DNA from: Massilia aurea
GTDB lineage: Bacteria; Pseudomonadota; Gammaproteobacteria; Burkholderiales; Burkholderiaceae_D
Assembly: GCF_014200505.1 (NCBI RefSeq)
Contig: NZ_JACHBX010000004.1
Span: 186,001 to 250,000, forward strand
Direction of reading: 5' to 3'
DNA: 64,000 nt
A model generated the notes under the pieces. It worked only from the letters and a program-made list of their open reading frames with translations, was not told where the DNA came from and ran no database searches. The position numbers and the translations under genes were made by a program. Positions 26,335 to 36,278 of the stretch are shown here, piece by piece. Positions within the stretch are counted from its first letter, which is position 1. Each line of letters starts with the position of its first letter.

Positions 26335-26922
26335 TCAGGGCGCCGGCATCCTGTTGAACCCGAACCGCTGCGCCAAGTCGGCGTCCGCCACCCGTTCTAC
26401 AGTGAAGACCTTGCCCTGCCACGGCAACGCCAGCGTGCCAGCCCCGCCGCCCAGCCACGCCATCACGGCGTCATCCGATGCGCTGCGGCCATCCAGTGTG
26501 AACTGGCCCAGCACCTGCACCACATCGCGGTCATCGAGCTGCGCCACGACCTCGCCGGCCACGAACAGCACGGCGCCGGCATCGCTCATAAACACGTGCT
26601 CGACAGCCGTCAGCGCCTGCCCGGTCTGCAACAACAAGCCCTGCTGCGGATCGGTGCGTGCGATGAACGGCGCGGCCTCCAGATTCACGTACACGCGCTG
26701 CGGGCCATTCTGGAAATACCAGTTGCCCCGCTCGTCGTGCAGGTAATTGCGATTGATGAACCCCACCAGTTTCTCGTTCTCGAGCCGGTCGCCGGGCAAG
26801 CCGGCCTGCTGGGTCGCTTCGTCGCGCATGCGCCAGTGGCCGCGCGCATCGAGCGCGAGCCAGCCGTAGCAGTGCGGTACGTTTGGCCACTTGGCCATTG
26901 CCTGTTTTACGATATCGTCCAT
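26335..26922 (-). CDS. Conserved protein of unknown function next to the YheT-like hydrolase
   Basis: Soluble protein of 195 residues from ATG 26922 (MDDIVKQAMAKWPNVPHCYGWLALDARGHWRMRDE); family not recognised. The middle reads VGFINRNYLHDERGNWYFQNGPQRVYVNLEAAPFIART. The end is rich in Asp, Ala and Gly, with GKVFTVERV near the terminus. There is no signal peptide, membrane segment or catalytic motif. It begins 4 bases after the stop of the YheT-like hydrolase gene (an ATG at 26937 would overlap it), so the two are co-transcribed and probably coupled. Low-complexity features are absent and codon use is like that of its neighbours, so it is very probably a real gene. Confidence 0.75.
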   Translation of the reverse strand: MDDIVKQAMAKWPNVPHCYGWLALDARGHWRMRDEATQQAGLPGDRLENEKLVGFINRNYLHDERGNWYFQNGPQRVYVNLEAAPFIARTDPQQGLLLQTGQALTAVEHVFMSDAGAVLFVAGEVVAQLDDRDVVQVLGQFTLDGRSASDDAVMAWLGGGAGTLALPWQGKVFTVERVADADLAQRFGFNRMPAP

Positions 26923-26926
26923 AGTG

Positions 26927-27910
26927 TCAGCCAGCATCGCACAGTTCGGCGCCAGTCAGCGCGCGCGTGCCCGCCACGCCATCGAAATGCTGCAGGATGC
27001 GCTGCGCCAGCCAGTCGATCCGGCCAGGAAACGGCCCCGTCGGAAAGCCCACGTGCCCGCCCGTGGCCGGATACTCGAGCGTTACCGCAGCCGATGCTGT
27101 CGTCGGCAAATACATCCCCGGCAAAAACGGATCGTTGCGCGCATTGAGCACCAGTGTCGGCACGGTGATCGCGTCCAGCACGTGGCGTGCGCTGGCGCGG
27201 TGCCAGTAGTCGTCGGTGTCGCGGTAACCGTGCAGCGGCGCCGTCACCACATTGTCGAACGCGTACAGGTCGCGCGCGGCGAGCAGCGCGGTGCGGTCGA
27301 ACAGGCCCGGAAACTGATCGAGCTTGGCCAGGCACTTGGGCTTGAGCGTCTGCAGGAACATCCGCGTGTAAATCATGTTGAAGCCCGACGACAGCGCCGC
27401 ACCGCCGCGCGCCAGGTCGAGCGGGGCCGAGACCGCGCAGGCCGCATCGACAATCGAGGCGCCATGGCCCGATTCGCCCAGCCAGCGCAGCAGCGCATTG
27501 CCGCCCAGCGACACGCCAGCCGCGTAGAACACACCGTCATGGCGTGCGCGCAGCGAGCGCACGATCCACTCGACTTCCGCGGCGTCGCCCGAGTGATAGA
27601 AGCGGGGCGCCAGATTCGGTTCGCCCGAGCAGCCGCGGAAATGCGGCACCACGCCCGACCAGCCGCGCGCGGCCAGCGCCGCCATCAGCGCCCGTGCGTA
27701 GTGGCTGTCGGACGAGCCTTCCAGCCCGTGAAACAGCACCACCAGCGGCTGGCCCGGCTGGCCGTCGACAAAATCGAGATCGACGAAGTCGCCGTCCGCA
27801 CTCGTCCAGCGCTCGCGGCGGTAGGCAACGGGCGGCTTGGCGATGCAGGTCGCCGGGTAGATGGTCTGGAGATGGCCGCCAGGCAGCCAGCGTGGTGCGC
27901 GGTAGGGCAT
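26927..27910 (-). CDS. YheT-like alpha/beta hydrolase
   Basis: Predicted esterase/hydrolase of the YheT (ABHD1/3) family. It is 327 residues from ATG 27910, starting with the family motif YRAPRWLPGGHLQTIYPA. The catalytic set is visible: nucleophile elbow GVSLGGNALLRWLGE, Asp in NARNDPFLP, and His in ATGGHVGFP. The oxyanion segment is LFHGLEG. The frame stays open upstream, but that part is not YheT-like. The region before ATG 27910 has no Shine-Dalgarno, so the exact start is less certain than the family. The physiological substrate is unknown. Confidence 0.88.
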   Translation of the reverse strand: MPYRAPRWLPGGHLQTIYPATCIAKPPVAYRRERWTSADGDFVDLDFVDGQPGQPLVVLFHGLEGSSDSHYARALMAALAARGWSGVVPHFRGCSGEPNLAPRFYHSGDAAEVEWIVRSLRARHDGVFYAAGVSLGGNALLRWLGESGHGASIVDAACAVSAPLDLARGGAALSSGFNMIYTRMFLQTLKPKCLAKLDQFPGLFDRTALLAARDLYAFDNVVTAPLHGYRDTDDYWHRASARHVLDAITVPTLVLNARNDPFLPGMYLPTTASAAVTLEYPATGGHVGFPTGPFPGRIDWLAQRILQHFDGVAGTRALTGAELCDAG

Positions 27911-27957
27911 GAAGAAGTGAGGAGAGGGGCGCGCGCAGTCGCGTACGCCCCGAACGA

Positions 27958-28152
27958 TCAGTGGTTCTTGAGCACTGTGCCTGGCGCCAGGCGGTAGCCG
28001 GTACCGCAGTACGGGCACTTCGCCTCGCCGTGGTGGTCGAAATCGAGGAAGACGCGTGGGTGCGACGACCACAGCGGCATGGCCGGGTTCGGGCAGTGCG
28101 CCGGCAAGTCTTTCGCCGTGAGTTCCACGATTGGCATCGTCTTTTGGGTCAT
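27958..28152 (-). CDS. Small zinc-finger protein (CHCC type)
   Basis: Protein of 64 residues from ATG 28152, with GGAG 8 bases upstream. The sequence HCPNPAMPLWSSHPRVFLD followed by KCPYCGTGYRL carries the Cys/His/Cys/Cys set of the zf-CHCC domain found in the mitochondrial complex I subunit NDUFS6 and in bacterial homologues. A role in binding zinc is expected; a complex I role in bacteria is not shown. It lies 47 bp upstream of the YheT-like gene on the same strand, so the three genes to 26335 may form one operon. Longer frames to 28242 lack a better start. Confidence 0.85.
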   Translation of the reverse strand: MTQKTMPIVELTAKDLPAHCPNPAMPLWSSHPRVFLDFDHHGEAKCPYCGTGYRLAPGTVLKNH

Positions 28153-28374
28153 CTGGTGTCTCCGTCTGGCAGGTGGGCAAAGACAGGATTCTAACGGATT
28201 CGCTCTATTGTCGAAATGACCGTAAAATAATGCGCTCAACATATTGAGCCCAAGTGCCCTTTCTCAAGAGGTCACGACCCATTCCATGCGTTTCATGCCC
28301 CTCTGTTTCCAGACCGCCGCTGTCGTCCCAGCCGTCATTTCCCCGCTGGGAAGTTGCACGAACGCCACACTTCC

Positions 28375-29133
28375 ATGTCCGTGAACGCGGGCGAGCCGGC
28401 TGGCCAGCTCCCGGTCACGATTGGCGACGCACCCGACCGCGACGCATTTCGCGACGGCTTCAAGACCGGCCTGCCGACGCTGTTCGGCATTGCCGCCTGG
28501 GGCCTGGTGGTGGGCATCGCCATGGTCAAGAGCGGCCTGTCCGTGCCGCAGGCGCTGGGCATGACGCTGCTGGTGTTTGCCGGCTCGGCGCAACTGGCGT
28601 CGCTGCCGCTGATCGCGGCGCAGGCGCCGATCTGGGTCATCTTCGCCACGGCGCTGGTCGTCAATCTGCGCTTCGTGATCTTTTCGGCGCTGCTCGCGCC
28701 ACACTTTGCCCACTTGCCATGGCGCCAGCGCCTGTATCTTGGCTATATCTCGGGCGATATTTCCGTCGCCTTGTTCTTGCAGAAATATCCGAGTCCGACG
28801 CCGGCCGTGGGCAAGCTGTCGTATCTGAAGGGCTTGATGTTCCCGAACTGGGGCGCCTGGCAGATCGGCTCGGTCATCGGGGTGTTCCTGGGCAGCACCG
28901 TACCGGCCGAGTGGGGCCTGGGCTTTGCCGGCACGCTGGCCATCCTCTGCATCATGGTGCCGTTGATGATCAATCGCGCGGCCTTGTGCGGCGTGCTGGT
29001 GGCAGGCACCGTCTCGGTACTGGCCTACGAGTTGCCTTACAAGCTGGGCTTGCTGCTGGCAGTGCTGGTCGGGATGGTGACGGCGATGGTCATCGAAGAA
29101 ACAATGGACAAAATAAAGGCGCGCCGTGGCTGA
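28375..29133 (+). CDS. azlC: AzlC, branched-chain amino acid exporter large subunit
   Basis: Inner-membrane large subunit of the AzlC/AzlD (YgaZ/YgaH) exporter of valine, leucine and isoleucine. It is 252 residues from ATG 28375. The family opening FRDGFKTGLPTLFGIAAWGLVVGIAM and the FAGSAQLASLPLI, NLRFVIFSALLAP and YLGYISGDISVALFL motifs are present, with about seven membrane helices. A TTG at 28354 would add seven residues. azlD overlaps its 3' end by eight bases, giving coupled translation. Confidence 0.92.
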   Translation: MSVNAGEPAGQLPVTIGDAPDRDAFRDGFKTGLPTLFGIAAWGLVVGIAMVKSGLSVPQALGMTLLVFAGSAQLASLPLIAAQAPIWVIFATALVVNLRFVIFSALLAPHFAHLPWRQRLYLGYISGDISVALFLQKYPSPTPAVGKLSYLKGLMFPNWGAWQIGSVIGVFLGSTVPAEWGLGFAGTLAILCIMVPLMINRAALCGVLVAGTVSVLAYELPYKLGLLLAVLVGMVTAMVIEETMDKIKARRG

Positions 29134-29470
29134 TTGGGAAATCTGGGTCGTGATTGGCGTGCTGTGCGTGGCCACGGCCGCCACGCGCAGTTCGTTCTGG
29201 CTGATCGGCCACCGCGTATCGATTCCGCCACGGGTGCAGGAAATGCTGCGTTATGCGCCGGCCTGCGCGCTGGCAGCCATCATCGGGCCCGATTTTCTGA
29301 TCGATCCGCAGGGCGGGCTGCAGTTCACGCTGGCCAATCCGAAGCTGCTGGCGGGGCTGGCCGCGTTTGCGTTCTATGTATGGCGCCGTAACATGCTGCT
29401 GACGATTTTATTCGGCATGCTTGTCTTTACTGCACTGCGCGTCCTGCACGTTTTTGGTGGGACCCCCTGA
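29126..29470 (+). CDS. azlD: AzlD, branched-chain amino acid exporter small subunit
   Basis: Small membrane partner of AzlC, 114 residues with four hydrophobic segments and the conserved ATRSSFWLIGHRVSIPPRVQEMLRYAPACALAAII. GTG 29126 overlaps the azlC end, and AAAGG lies 7-8 bases before it. The last helix (LLTILFGMLVFTALRVL) completes the usual fold. Confidence 0.9.
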   Translation: MADWEIWVVIGVLCVATAATRSSFWLIGHRVSIPPRVQEMLRYAPACALAAIIGPDFLIDPQGGLQFTLANPKLLAGLAAFAFYVWRRNMLLTILFGMLVFTALRVLHVFGGTP

Positions 29471-29508
29471 TGTACAATGACGTTTTTTCACTATTGCCAC
29501 GCTGACCA

Positions 29509-30723
29509 ATGGACGCTTCCCGCCGTTTCACCCGTTTGCAAGACCTGATCGATCAGAACGCCCTGCAGGGCAAGCGCGTCTTCATTCGCGCCGACCTGAA
29601 TGTGCCACAAGATGACGCTGGCAATATCACTGAAGACACGCGCATTCGCGCTTCGGTGCCGGCGATCCAGGCCGCCATCAAGGCGGGCGCGGCAGTGATG
29701 GTGACGTCGCACCTCGGTCGGCCGACCGAAGGCGCGTTCAAGCCGGAAGACAGCCTGGCGCCGGTCGCCGCGCGCCTGTCCGAGCTGCTCGGCCAGCCGG
29801 TCGAACTCAAGCAAAACTGGGTCGACGGCGTCGATGTCGCGCCGGGTTCGGTTGTGCTGCTGGAAAACTGCCGCGTGAATGCGGGCGAAAAGAAAAACAA
29901 CGACGAGCTGGCCCAGAAAATGGCCAAGCTGTGCGACGTCTACGTCAACGACGCGTTCGGCACAGCGCACCGCGCCGAAGCTACCACGCACGGCATCGCC
30001 AAGTTTGCACCAATCGTCGCGGCAGGCCCGCTGCTGGCCGCCGAACTCGACGCACTGGGCAAGGCCCTCGGCCAGCCGCAGCGTCCGCTGCTGGCCATCG
30101 TCGCCGGCTCGAAAGTCTCGAGCAAGCTCACCATCCTGCAAAGCCTGGCCGACAAGGTCGACAACCTGATCGTCGGCGGCGGCATCGCCAACACGTTCAT
30201 GAAGGCCGTCGGCCTGAACATCGGCAAGTCGCTCGTTGAAAACGATCTGGTGAACGAAGCCAAAGCGATCATCGACAAAATGGCCGCGCGCGGCGCGCAA
30301 GTGCCGATTCCGGTCGACGTCGTGTGCGCCAAGGAATTCGCGCCAACGGCTGCCGCCACCGTCAAGCTGGTGGCTGACGTACAAGACGACGACATGATCC
30401 TCGACATCGGCCCGCAGACCGCCGCCATGCTGGCAGAGCAGGTCGCCACGGCTGGCACGATCGTCTGGAACGGTCCTGTTGGCGTGTTTGAATTCGACCA
30501 GTTTGCCGAGGGCACCAAGACCCTGGCGCTGGCCATCGCCGGTTCCAAGGGCTTCTCGATCGCCGGTGGCGGCGACACCCTGGCCGCGATCGCAAAATAC
30601 AAGATTGCCGACCAGATCGGCTACATTTCGACCGGCGGTGGCGCCTTCCTGGAATTCCTCGAAGGAAAAACGCTGCCAGCGGTCGATATCCTGCTGCAAC
30701 GCAGCGCGCAGTCTGCAGCATAA
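29509..30723 (+). CDS. pgk: Phosphoglycerate kinase
   Basis: Glycolytic/gluconeogenic enzyme (1,3-bisphosphoglycerate + ADP to 3-phosphoglycerate + ATP). The 404-residue product is full length: [17 protein letters not shown] in the substrate site, [27 protein letters not shown], then the nucleotide-binding [11 protein letters not shown] and C-terminal [18 protein letters not shown] at about 29473-29478 is a probable -10, giving a leader of roughly 30 bases. It is the first of a block of glycolytic genes. Confidence 0.98.
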   Translation: MDASRRFTRLQDLIDQNALQGKRVFIRADLNVPQDDAGNITEDTRIRASVPAIQAAIKAGAAVMVTSHLGRPTEGAFKPEDSLAPVAARLSELLGQPVELKQNWVDGVDVAPGSVVLLENCRVNAGEKKNNDELAQKMAKLCDVYVNDAFGTAHRAEATTHGIAKFAPIVAAGPLLAAELDALGKALGQPQRPLLAIVAGSKVSSKLTILQSLADKVDNLIVGGGIANTFMKAVGLNIGKSLVENDLVNEAKAIIDKMAARGAQVPIPVDVVCAKEFAPTAAATVKLVADVQDDDMILDIGPQTAAMLAEQVATAGTIVWNGPVGVFEFDQFAEGTKTLALAIAGSKGFSIAGGGDTLAAIAKYKIADQIGYISTGGGAFLEFLEGKTLPAVDILLQRSAQSAA

Positions 30724-30733
30724 ATGAGACCCT

Positions 30734-30762
30734 AGCGCAGCCGTGGCTGCGCTTTGTTTTTT
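30734..30762 (+). terminator. Terminator between pgk and pyk
   Basis: AGCGCAGCC pairs perfectly with GGCTGCGCT around GT and is followed by TTGTTTTTT. It stands only 14 bases before pyk, so some read-through or a separate pyk promoter is needed. Confidence 0.8.
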
Positions 30763-30775
30763 ACAAGGACACTTC

Positions 30776-32224
30776 ATGTACCGTGGCACCAAGATCGTCG
30801 CAACCATCGGCCCAGCATCGACCGACTTCGATATTCTCGTCAAAATGATCCGCGCCGGCGTTGACGTCGTACGCCTGAACTTTTCGCACGGGAAGGCCCA
30901 GGATCACATTGACCGGGCCACCTTGGTACGCCGCGCCGCCGCCGAATGCGGCCGTGAAGTGGCCATCATGGCCGACATGCAGGGTCCGAAGATCCGCGTC
31001 GGCAAGTTTGAAGAAGGCAAGATCTTCCTGAACAATGGCGACCGGTTCATCCTGGACGCCAAGTGGGGTGAGAACGGCGAACTGGGCAACCAGGAGCGCG
31101 TGGGACTGGACTACAAGGCGCTGCCGCGCGACGTGAAGCCAGGCGACAGGCTGCTCCTCAACGACGGCTTGATCGTGCTGATCGTCGACCGCGTCGCCGG
31201 CCACGAAATCTGCACCACCGTCAAAGTCGGCGGCGAGCTGTCGAACAACAAGGGCATCAACCGTCAGGGCGGCGGCCTGACCGCGCCGGCCCTGACGTCC
31301 AAGGACATGGAAGACATCAAGACCGCGATGAGCTTCCAGGCCGACTACCTGGCCATTTCGTTCCCGAAAAGCGCCACCGACATGGAAATGGCGCGCCAGC
31401 TGGCCAATATCGCCGGCGAGCCGTACGGCCACAAGCCGATGATGATCGCCAAGATCGAACGCGCCGAAGCGATTCCGCTGCTGCAGGAGATCCTGGATGC
31501 GTCGGACGGCATCATGGTCGCCCGTGGCGACCTGGCCGTTGAAGTGGGCAACGCCGCCGTGCCGGCGCTGCAAAAGCGCATGATCCGCATGGCGCGCGAT
31601 TCGAACAAGCTGGCCATCACGGCGACCCAGATGATGGAGTCGATGATCGTCAACGCCGTGCCGACCCGCGCCGAAGTGTCGGACGTCGCCAACGCCGTGC
31701 TGGATGGCACCGACGCTGTCATGACCTCGGCCGAGACCGCATCGGGCAAGTACCCGATCGAAACCGTCGAGATGATGGCCGCGGTCTGCCTCGAAGCCGA
31801 GATGTCCGAATACAACAAGGTCGACGTCGACTTCCTCAACAAACAGTTCACCCGCATCGACCAGACCATCGCGTACGGTACGCTGTTTACCGCGCATCAC
31901 CTGCGCGTGAAGGCAATCGTGGCGCTGACCGAGTCGGGTTCGACCGCGTTGTGGATGAGCCGTCACAGCATCGACACGCCGATCCTGGCACTGACCCCGC
32001 TCAAGACGACCGAGCGCAAGGCTTCGCTGTACCGCAACGTGCGCGCCTTCCACCTCGAGCAGGAAGGTGGCAGCCACGCCGTGCTGCGCAAGGCCGAAGA
32101 ACTGTTGATGAATGAAGGTTACGTGCGCAAGGGCGACCTGATCGTCGTGACGTGGGGTTCGCCAATGGGCGAAGCCGGCGGCACCAATGCGCTCAAGATC
32201 GTGCGTGTGGGCGAATATGATTAA
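30776..32224 (+). CDS. pyk: Pyruvate kinase
   Basis: Last step of glycolysis (phosphoenolpyruvate + ADP to pyruvate + ATP). It is 482 residues from ATG 30776, which has AAGGA 6 bases upstream. Motifs in order: KIVATIGPAS, VRLNFSHGKAQDH, MADMQGPKIRVG, active-site MIAKIERAEA, GIMVARGDLAVEVG, ITATQMMESMI. The C-terminal domain, with VVTWGSPMGEAGGTN, fits the type II (PykA) form, which is AMP/sugar-phosphate regulated in relatives. Confidence 0.97.
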   Translation: MYRGTKIVATIGPASTDFDILVKMIRAGVDVVRLNFSHGKAQDHIDRATLVRRAAAECGREVAIMADMQGPKIRVGKFEEGKIFLNNGDRFILDAKWGENGELGNQERVGLDYKALPRDVKPGDRLLLNDGLIVLIVDRVAGHEICTTVKVGGELSNNKGINRQGGGLTAPALTSKDMEDIKTAMSFQADYLAISFPKSATDMEMARQLANIAGEPYGHKPMMIAKIERAEAIPLLQEILDASDGIMVARGDLAVEVGNAAVPALQKRMIRMARDSNKLAITATQMMESMIVNAVPTRAEVSDVANAVLDGTDAVMTSAETASGKYPIETVEMMAAVCLEAEMSEYNKVDVDFLNKQFTRIDQTIAYGTLFTAHHLRVKAIVALTESGSTALWMSRHSIDTPILALTPLKTTERKASLYRNVRAFHLEQEGGSHAVLRKAEELLMNEGYVRKGDLIVVTWGSPMGEAGGTNALKIVRVGEYD

Positions 32225-32254
32225 GGGGATGGGGCACTGCGCCTGATGCGTTCA

Positions 32255-32280
32255 CGGCATGCTGATTGCTCAGCATGCCG
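32255..32280 (+). other. Perfect hairpin in the pyk-fba gap
   Basis: CGGCATGCTGA at 32255-32265 pairs with TCAGCATGCCG at 32270-32280 around the loop TTGC. There is no T tract. It may protect or process the transcript, or be a weak terminator. Confidence 0.5.
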
Positions 32281-32334
32281 CGCTCGGCGCGCGCCACTTC
32301 CCGACAAGTTTCTTTATTGTTTTGGAGTACTACC

Positions 32335-33399
32335 ATGGCACTCGTATCACTGCGTCAGTTGCTGGACCACGCCGCCGAAAACGGCTACGGCTTGCCGGCA
32401 TTTAACGTCAACAACCTCGAACAGGTGCAGGCCATCATGGCTGCCGCCGACGCTGTCAACAGCCCGGTGATTATGCAGGCATCGGCCGGCGCGCGCAAAT
32501 ACGCGGGCGAAGCCTTCCTGCGTCACCTGATCGACGCTGCTGTCGAAGCCTATCCGCACATCCCGGTCGTCATGCACCAGGATCACGGCCAGTCGCCGGC
32601 CGTCTGCATGGCCGCGATCCGTTCGGGTTTCTCGTCGGTGATGATGGACGGTTCGCTCGAAGCCGATGGCAAGAGCGTCGCCAGCTATGAATACAACGTC
32701 GCTGTCTCGCAAGAAGTCGTCAAGTTTGCGCACTCGATCGGCGTGACCGTCGAAGCCGAACTGGGCGTGCTCGGTTCGCTCGAAACGATGATGGGCGACA
32801 AGGAAGACGGCCACGGCGCCGACGGCGCCATGACCCGCGAGCAGCTGCTGACCGACGTCGACCAGGCTGCCGACTTCGTCAAGCGTACCCAGTGCGACGC
32901 GCTGGCCATCGCCATCGGCACCTCGCACGGCGCGTACAAGTTCACGCGCAAGCCAACCGGCGACATCCTGGCGATCGACCGCATCAAAGAGATTCACGCA
33001 CGCATCCCAAACACCCACCTGGTGATGCACGGTTCGTCGTCGGTGCCGCAAGAGCTGCTGGCGATCATCCGTGAATTCGGCGGTGACATGAAAGAGACCT
33101 ACGGCGTGCCGGTCGAAGAGATCCAAGAGGGCATCAAGCACGGTGTTCGCAAGATCAATATTGACACCGACATTCGCCTGGCGATGACGGCCGCGATTCG
33201 CAAGTACATGTTCCAGAATCCGTCGAAGTTCGATCCACGCGATTACCTGAAGCCGGCGCGCGAAGCGGCAATGGACGTGTGCAAGGCGCGCTTCCTGTCG
33301 TTCGGCTGCGAAGGCCAGGCCGACAAGATCAAGCCGATCCCGCTGGACAAGATGGCCGAGCGCTACAAGGCCGGCGAGCTGTCGCAGATCGTTCAATAA
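32335..33399 (+). CDS. fba: Class II fructose-bisphosphate aldolase (Calvin-cycle subtype)
   Basis: Zinc-dependent aldolase interconverting fructose 1,6-bisphosphate with the two triose phosphates. It is 354 residues from ATG 32335, with TTGGAG 9 bases upstream. Features: [15 protein letters not shown], zinc-site [31 protein letters not shown], an internal Gly/Asp-rich loop [22 protein letters not shown], and [11 protein letters not shown] with [12 protein letters not shown]. The loop and length match the CbbA subtype. Despite that label, its main role here is presumably gluconeogenesis/glycolysis, since no Calvin-cycle genes are seen. Confidence 0.97.
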   Translation: MALVSLRQLLDHAAENGYGLPAFNVNNLEQVQAIMAAADAVNSPVIMQASAGARKYAGEAFLRHLIDAAVEAYPHIPVVMHQDHGQSPAVCMAAIRSGFSSVMMDGSLEADGKSVASYEYNVAVSQEVVKFAHSIGVTVEAELGVLGSLETMMGDKEDGHGADGAMTREQLLTDVDQAADFVKRTQCDALAIAIGTSHGAYKFTRKPTGDILAIDRIKEIHARIPNTHLVMHGSSSVPQELLAIIREFGGDMKETYGVPVEEIQEGIKHGVRKINIDTDIRLAMTAAIRKYMFQNPSKFDPRDYLKPAREAAMDVCKARFLSFGCEGQADKIKPIPLDKMAERYKAGELSQIVQ

Positions 33400-33420
33400 A
33401 CCTCGGCGCCGCCTTGACCA

Positions 33421-33524
33421 CGTCGTTCCCGCGGCGGCGGGAACCCAATGTGTTTCGCACAGCGGCAAGCGCATGGTTTGCCGCAGCTGTGTCGACTTGG
33501 GTTCCCGCCTTCGCGGGAACGACG
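33421..33524. repeat. Paired REP-like palindromes, GTTCCCGC family, copy 2
   Basis: CGTCGTTCCCGCGG...GGCGGGAACCCAA at 33421-33448 is mirrored by TTGGGTTCCCGCC...GCGGGAACGACG at 33497-33524, around a 48-bp spacer. This is the same family as 14310-14412. It lies between fba and purC. Confidence 0.88.
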
Positions 33525-33674
33525 TTTTGAGGGCGCGGATCGTGTATCAAGGCCCGTCGTTTGATCGACGCCGGCCTGTTTTGACGTAAAATATCGCATT
33601 GGCCAGGCCTGCATGGCCTGACTTTCTCAACCGGCGGCCCTTGTCGCCGGTTCCGCTTTCCTGATACCCCATCT

Positions 33675-34571
33675 ATGAACAGCCTCTACCAATCCTCCAT
33701 TCAGTCCCTGCCACTGCTCGGTCACGGCAAGGTGCGCGATAACTACGCCGTTGGCGACGACAAGATCCTGATCGTCACCACCGACCGCCTGTCGGCCTTC
33801 GACGTGGTCATGAACGAGCCGATCCCCGGCAAGGGCAAGGTACTGAACCAGATGAGCGATTTCTGGTTCGAGAAGCTCGGCCACATCGTGCCGAACCACC
33901 TGACCGGTGTTGCGCCGGAAAGCGTGGTCGCGCCAAACGAGGTCGAGCAGGTGAACGGCCGCGCGGTCGTGGCCAAGCGCCTGAAACCGATCATGGTCGA
34001 AGCCGTCGTGCGCGGCTACATCATCGGTTCGGGCTGGAAGGATTATCAGCAAAGCGGTGCCATCTGCGGCATCGCGCTGCCAGCCGGTCTTCAGCAGGCT
34101 GAAAAGCTGCCGGAGCCAATCTTCACGCCGGCCGCCAAGGCCGACCTGGGCGAGCACGACGAAAACATCTCGTTCACCCAGATGGAAGAAAAAATCGGCG
34201 CCGAACTGGCCGCCAAGATGCGCGACATCAGCATCAAGCTCTACACCACCGCTGCCGAATACGCGGCCACGCGCGGCATCATCATCGCCGACACCAAGTT
34301 CGAATTCGGCCTGGACGACAACAACGTGCTGCACCTGATGGACGAAGTGCTGACCGCCGATTCGTCGCGCTTCTGGCCAGCCGATTCGTACGCGCCGGGC
34401 ATGTCGCCGCCGTCGTTCGACAAGCAGTTCGTGCGCGACTATCTGGAAACCCTGACCGAGTGGCCAAAGACCGCACCGGCCCCAAACCTGCCGCAAGACG
34501 TCATCGACAAAACCCAGGCCAAGTATTTCGAGGCCATCGAACGCCTGACCGGCGAAAAGCTGAAGGCATAA
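33675..34571 (+). CDS. purC: SAICAR synthase
   Basis: Purine biosynthesis: CAIR + aspartate + ATP to SAICAR. The product is 298 residues, the longer PurC form typical of beta/gammaproteobacteria and yeast. Motifs: [67 protein letters not shown] and [19 protein letters not shown]. It heads the purC-purE-purK-sua5 operon. Upstream, a short hairpin ACCGGCG/CGCCGGT near 33633-33653 lies in the leader. Confidence 0.97.
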   Translation: MNSLYQSSIQSLPLLGHGKVRDNYAVGDDKILIVTTDRLSAFDVVMNEPIPGKGKVLNQMSDFWFEKLGHIVPNHLTGVAPESVVAPNEVEQVNGRAVVAKRLKPIMVEAVVRGYIIGSGWKDYQQSGAICGIALPAGLQQAEKLPEPIFTPAAKADLGEHDENISFTQMEEKIGAELAAKMRDISIKLYTTAAEYAATRGIIIADTKFEFGLDDNNVLHLMDEVLTADSSRFWPADSYAPGMSPPSFDKQFVRDYLETLTEWPKTAPAPNLPQDVIDKTQAKYFEAIERLTGEKLKA

Positions 34572-34574
34572 GCG

Positions 34575-35072
34575 ATGACCGAGCAATCCAAGCCGCTCGT
34601 CGGCGTCATCATGGGCTCGTCGTCCGACTGGGACGTGATGCAGAACGCGGTCGCGATCCTGAAGCAGTTCGGCGTGCCGTTCGAAGCCTCGGTGATTTCG
34701 GCCCACCGCATGCCGGACGAAATGTTCACCTACGCCGAGACAGCCCGCGCACGCGGCCTGCGCGCGATCATCGCCGGCGCCGGCGGCGCGGCTCACCTGC
34801 CTGGCATGGTGGCCGCCAAGACCATCGTGCCGGTGCTGGGCGTGCCGGTGCCATCGAAGTATCTGCGTGGCGAAGACTCGCTACTGTCGATCGTGCAGAT
34901 GCCCAAAGGCGTGCCGGTGGCAACGTTTGCCATCGGTGAAGCAGGCGCCGCCAATGCAGCGCTGACCGCCGTGGCGATCCTTGCTGCCAATGACGACGCC
35001 CTGGCCGACAAACTGGAGCAGTTCCGCCGCGACCAGACCGCCGCCGCCCAGGCCATGACCTTACCTGTTTGA
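34575..35072 (+). CDS. purE: N5-CAIR mutase (PurE)
   Basis: Converts N5-carboxyaminoimidazole ribonucleotide to CAIR. The 165-residue product has the diagnostic [34 protein letters not shown] and [17 protein letters not shown] motifs of class I PurE. It starts 3 bases after the purC stop and ends 4 bases before purK. Confidence 0.97.
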   Translation: MTEQSKPLVGVIMGSSSDWDVMQNAVAILKQFGVPFEASVISAHRMPDEMFTYAETARARGLRAIIAGAGGAAHLPGMVAAKTIVPVLGVPVPSKYLRGEDSLLSIVQMPKGVPVATFAIGEAGAANAALTAVAILAANDDALADKLEQFRRDQTAAAQAMTLPV

Positions 35073-35076
35073 TCCG

Positions 35077-36276
35077 ATGACCCAAGCGCAGCAGACTTCT
35101 CCAATTCTTCCATCGGCCGATCCGTCCACCTGGCTTGGCGTGATGGGCGGCGGCCAGCTTGGCCGCATGTTCGCGCATGCCGCGCAAAGTATGGGCTACC
35201 AGGTTGCCGTGCTCGAGCCGAGTGCCGATTGCCCGGCCGGGCAGGTTGCCGATCGCACCATCGAAGGCAGCTACGACGATGCGGCGGCGCTGGCCGAACT
35301 GCGCGCGCTGTGCGCCGCCGTGACGACCGAGTTCGAGAACGTGCCGGCCGCCAGCCTGCAACTGCTGGCCGAAGGCAGCTTTGTCGCACCGGGCGCATCG
35401 TGCGTGTCGATCGCCCAGGACCGCATCGCCGAAAAGCGTTTCTTTGTCGAGTGTGCGCCAACCTCGAAGGTGATGCCGGCACTGCACAAGACGATCGCCT
35501 CGCACGCCGACATCGACGCCATCGGTGACGATCTGCTGCCAGGTATTCTGAAAACCGTGCGCATGGGGTACGACGGCAAGGGCCAGGTGCGCGTGCGCAC
35601 GCGCGACGATGTACGTGCGGCGTTTGACGATATGGACGGCGTGACCTGCATGCTCGAAAAGATGCTGCCGCTGGCCTATGAAGTGTCGGTGCTGACCGCG
35701 CGCGGCATTGATGGCGCCTCGGTCGTGTACCCGATCGCCGAAAACGTGCATCGCGACGGCATCCTGTTTACCACCACCGTGCCCGGTCCGAATGTGTCGC
35801 CCGAATGCGCGCGCCAGGCGCAGGATGCGGCGCGCGCCATCGTTGACCAGCTGGGTTACGTGGGCGTGCTGTGCATCGAGTTCTTCGTGCTCGACGACGG
35901 TACGCTGGTCGTCAACGAGATGGCGCCACGCCCGCACAACAGCGGCCACTACACGATCGATGCGTGCATCACGAGCCAGTTCGCGCAGCAGGTGCGCGCG
36001 ATGGCGCGCCTGCCGCTGGGCGACGTGCGCCAGCATTCGCCGAGCGTCATGCTCAATATCCTGGGCGACGTGTGGTTTGACGGTGACACGGACAACACGC
36101 GCGAACCGGCCTGGGACCGCGTGCTGGCGCTGCCCGGCGCCAACCTGCACCTGTACGGCAAGGACGACCCGCGCCGCGCCCGCAAGATGGGCCACGTGAC
36201 CTTCGTTGCGCCGACCCTGGGCGAAGCGCAGGCCAGTCTGCGCGCCGCCTGCGCCATCCTCGGCATCGCACCCTGA
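35077..36276 (+). CDS. purK: N5-CAIR synthase (PurK)
   Basis: ATP-grasp enzyme carboxylating AIR with bicarbonate to N5-CAIR, the substrate of the adjacent PurE. The product is 399 residues: [29 protein letters not shown] at the N-terminus, [20 protein letters not shown], and the ATP-grasp core [31 protein letters not shown]. It is normal in length, tightly packed in the purCEK operon, and followed 2 bases later by sua5. Confidence 0.97.
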   Translation: MTQAQQTSPILPSADPSTWLGVMGGGQLGRMFAHAAQSMGYQVAVLEPSADCPAGQVADRTIEGSYDDAAALAELRALCAAVTTEFENVPAASLQLLAEGSFVAPGASCVSIAQDRIAEKRFFVECAPTSKVMPALHKTIASHADIDAIGDDLLPGILKTVRMGYDGKGQVRVRTRDDVRAAFDDMDGVTCMLEKMLPLAYEVSVLTARGIDGASVVYPIAENVHRDGILFTTTVPGPNVSPECARQAQDAARAIVDQLGYVGVLCIEFFVLDDGTLVVNEMAPRPHNSGHYTIDACITSQFAQQVRAMARLPLGDVRQHSPSVMLNILGDVWFDGDTDNTREPAWDRVLALPGANLHLYGKDDPRRARKMGHVTFVAPTLGEAQASLRAACAILGIAP

Positions 36277-36278
36277 TC

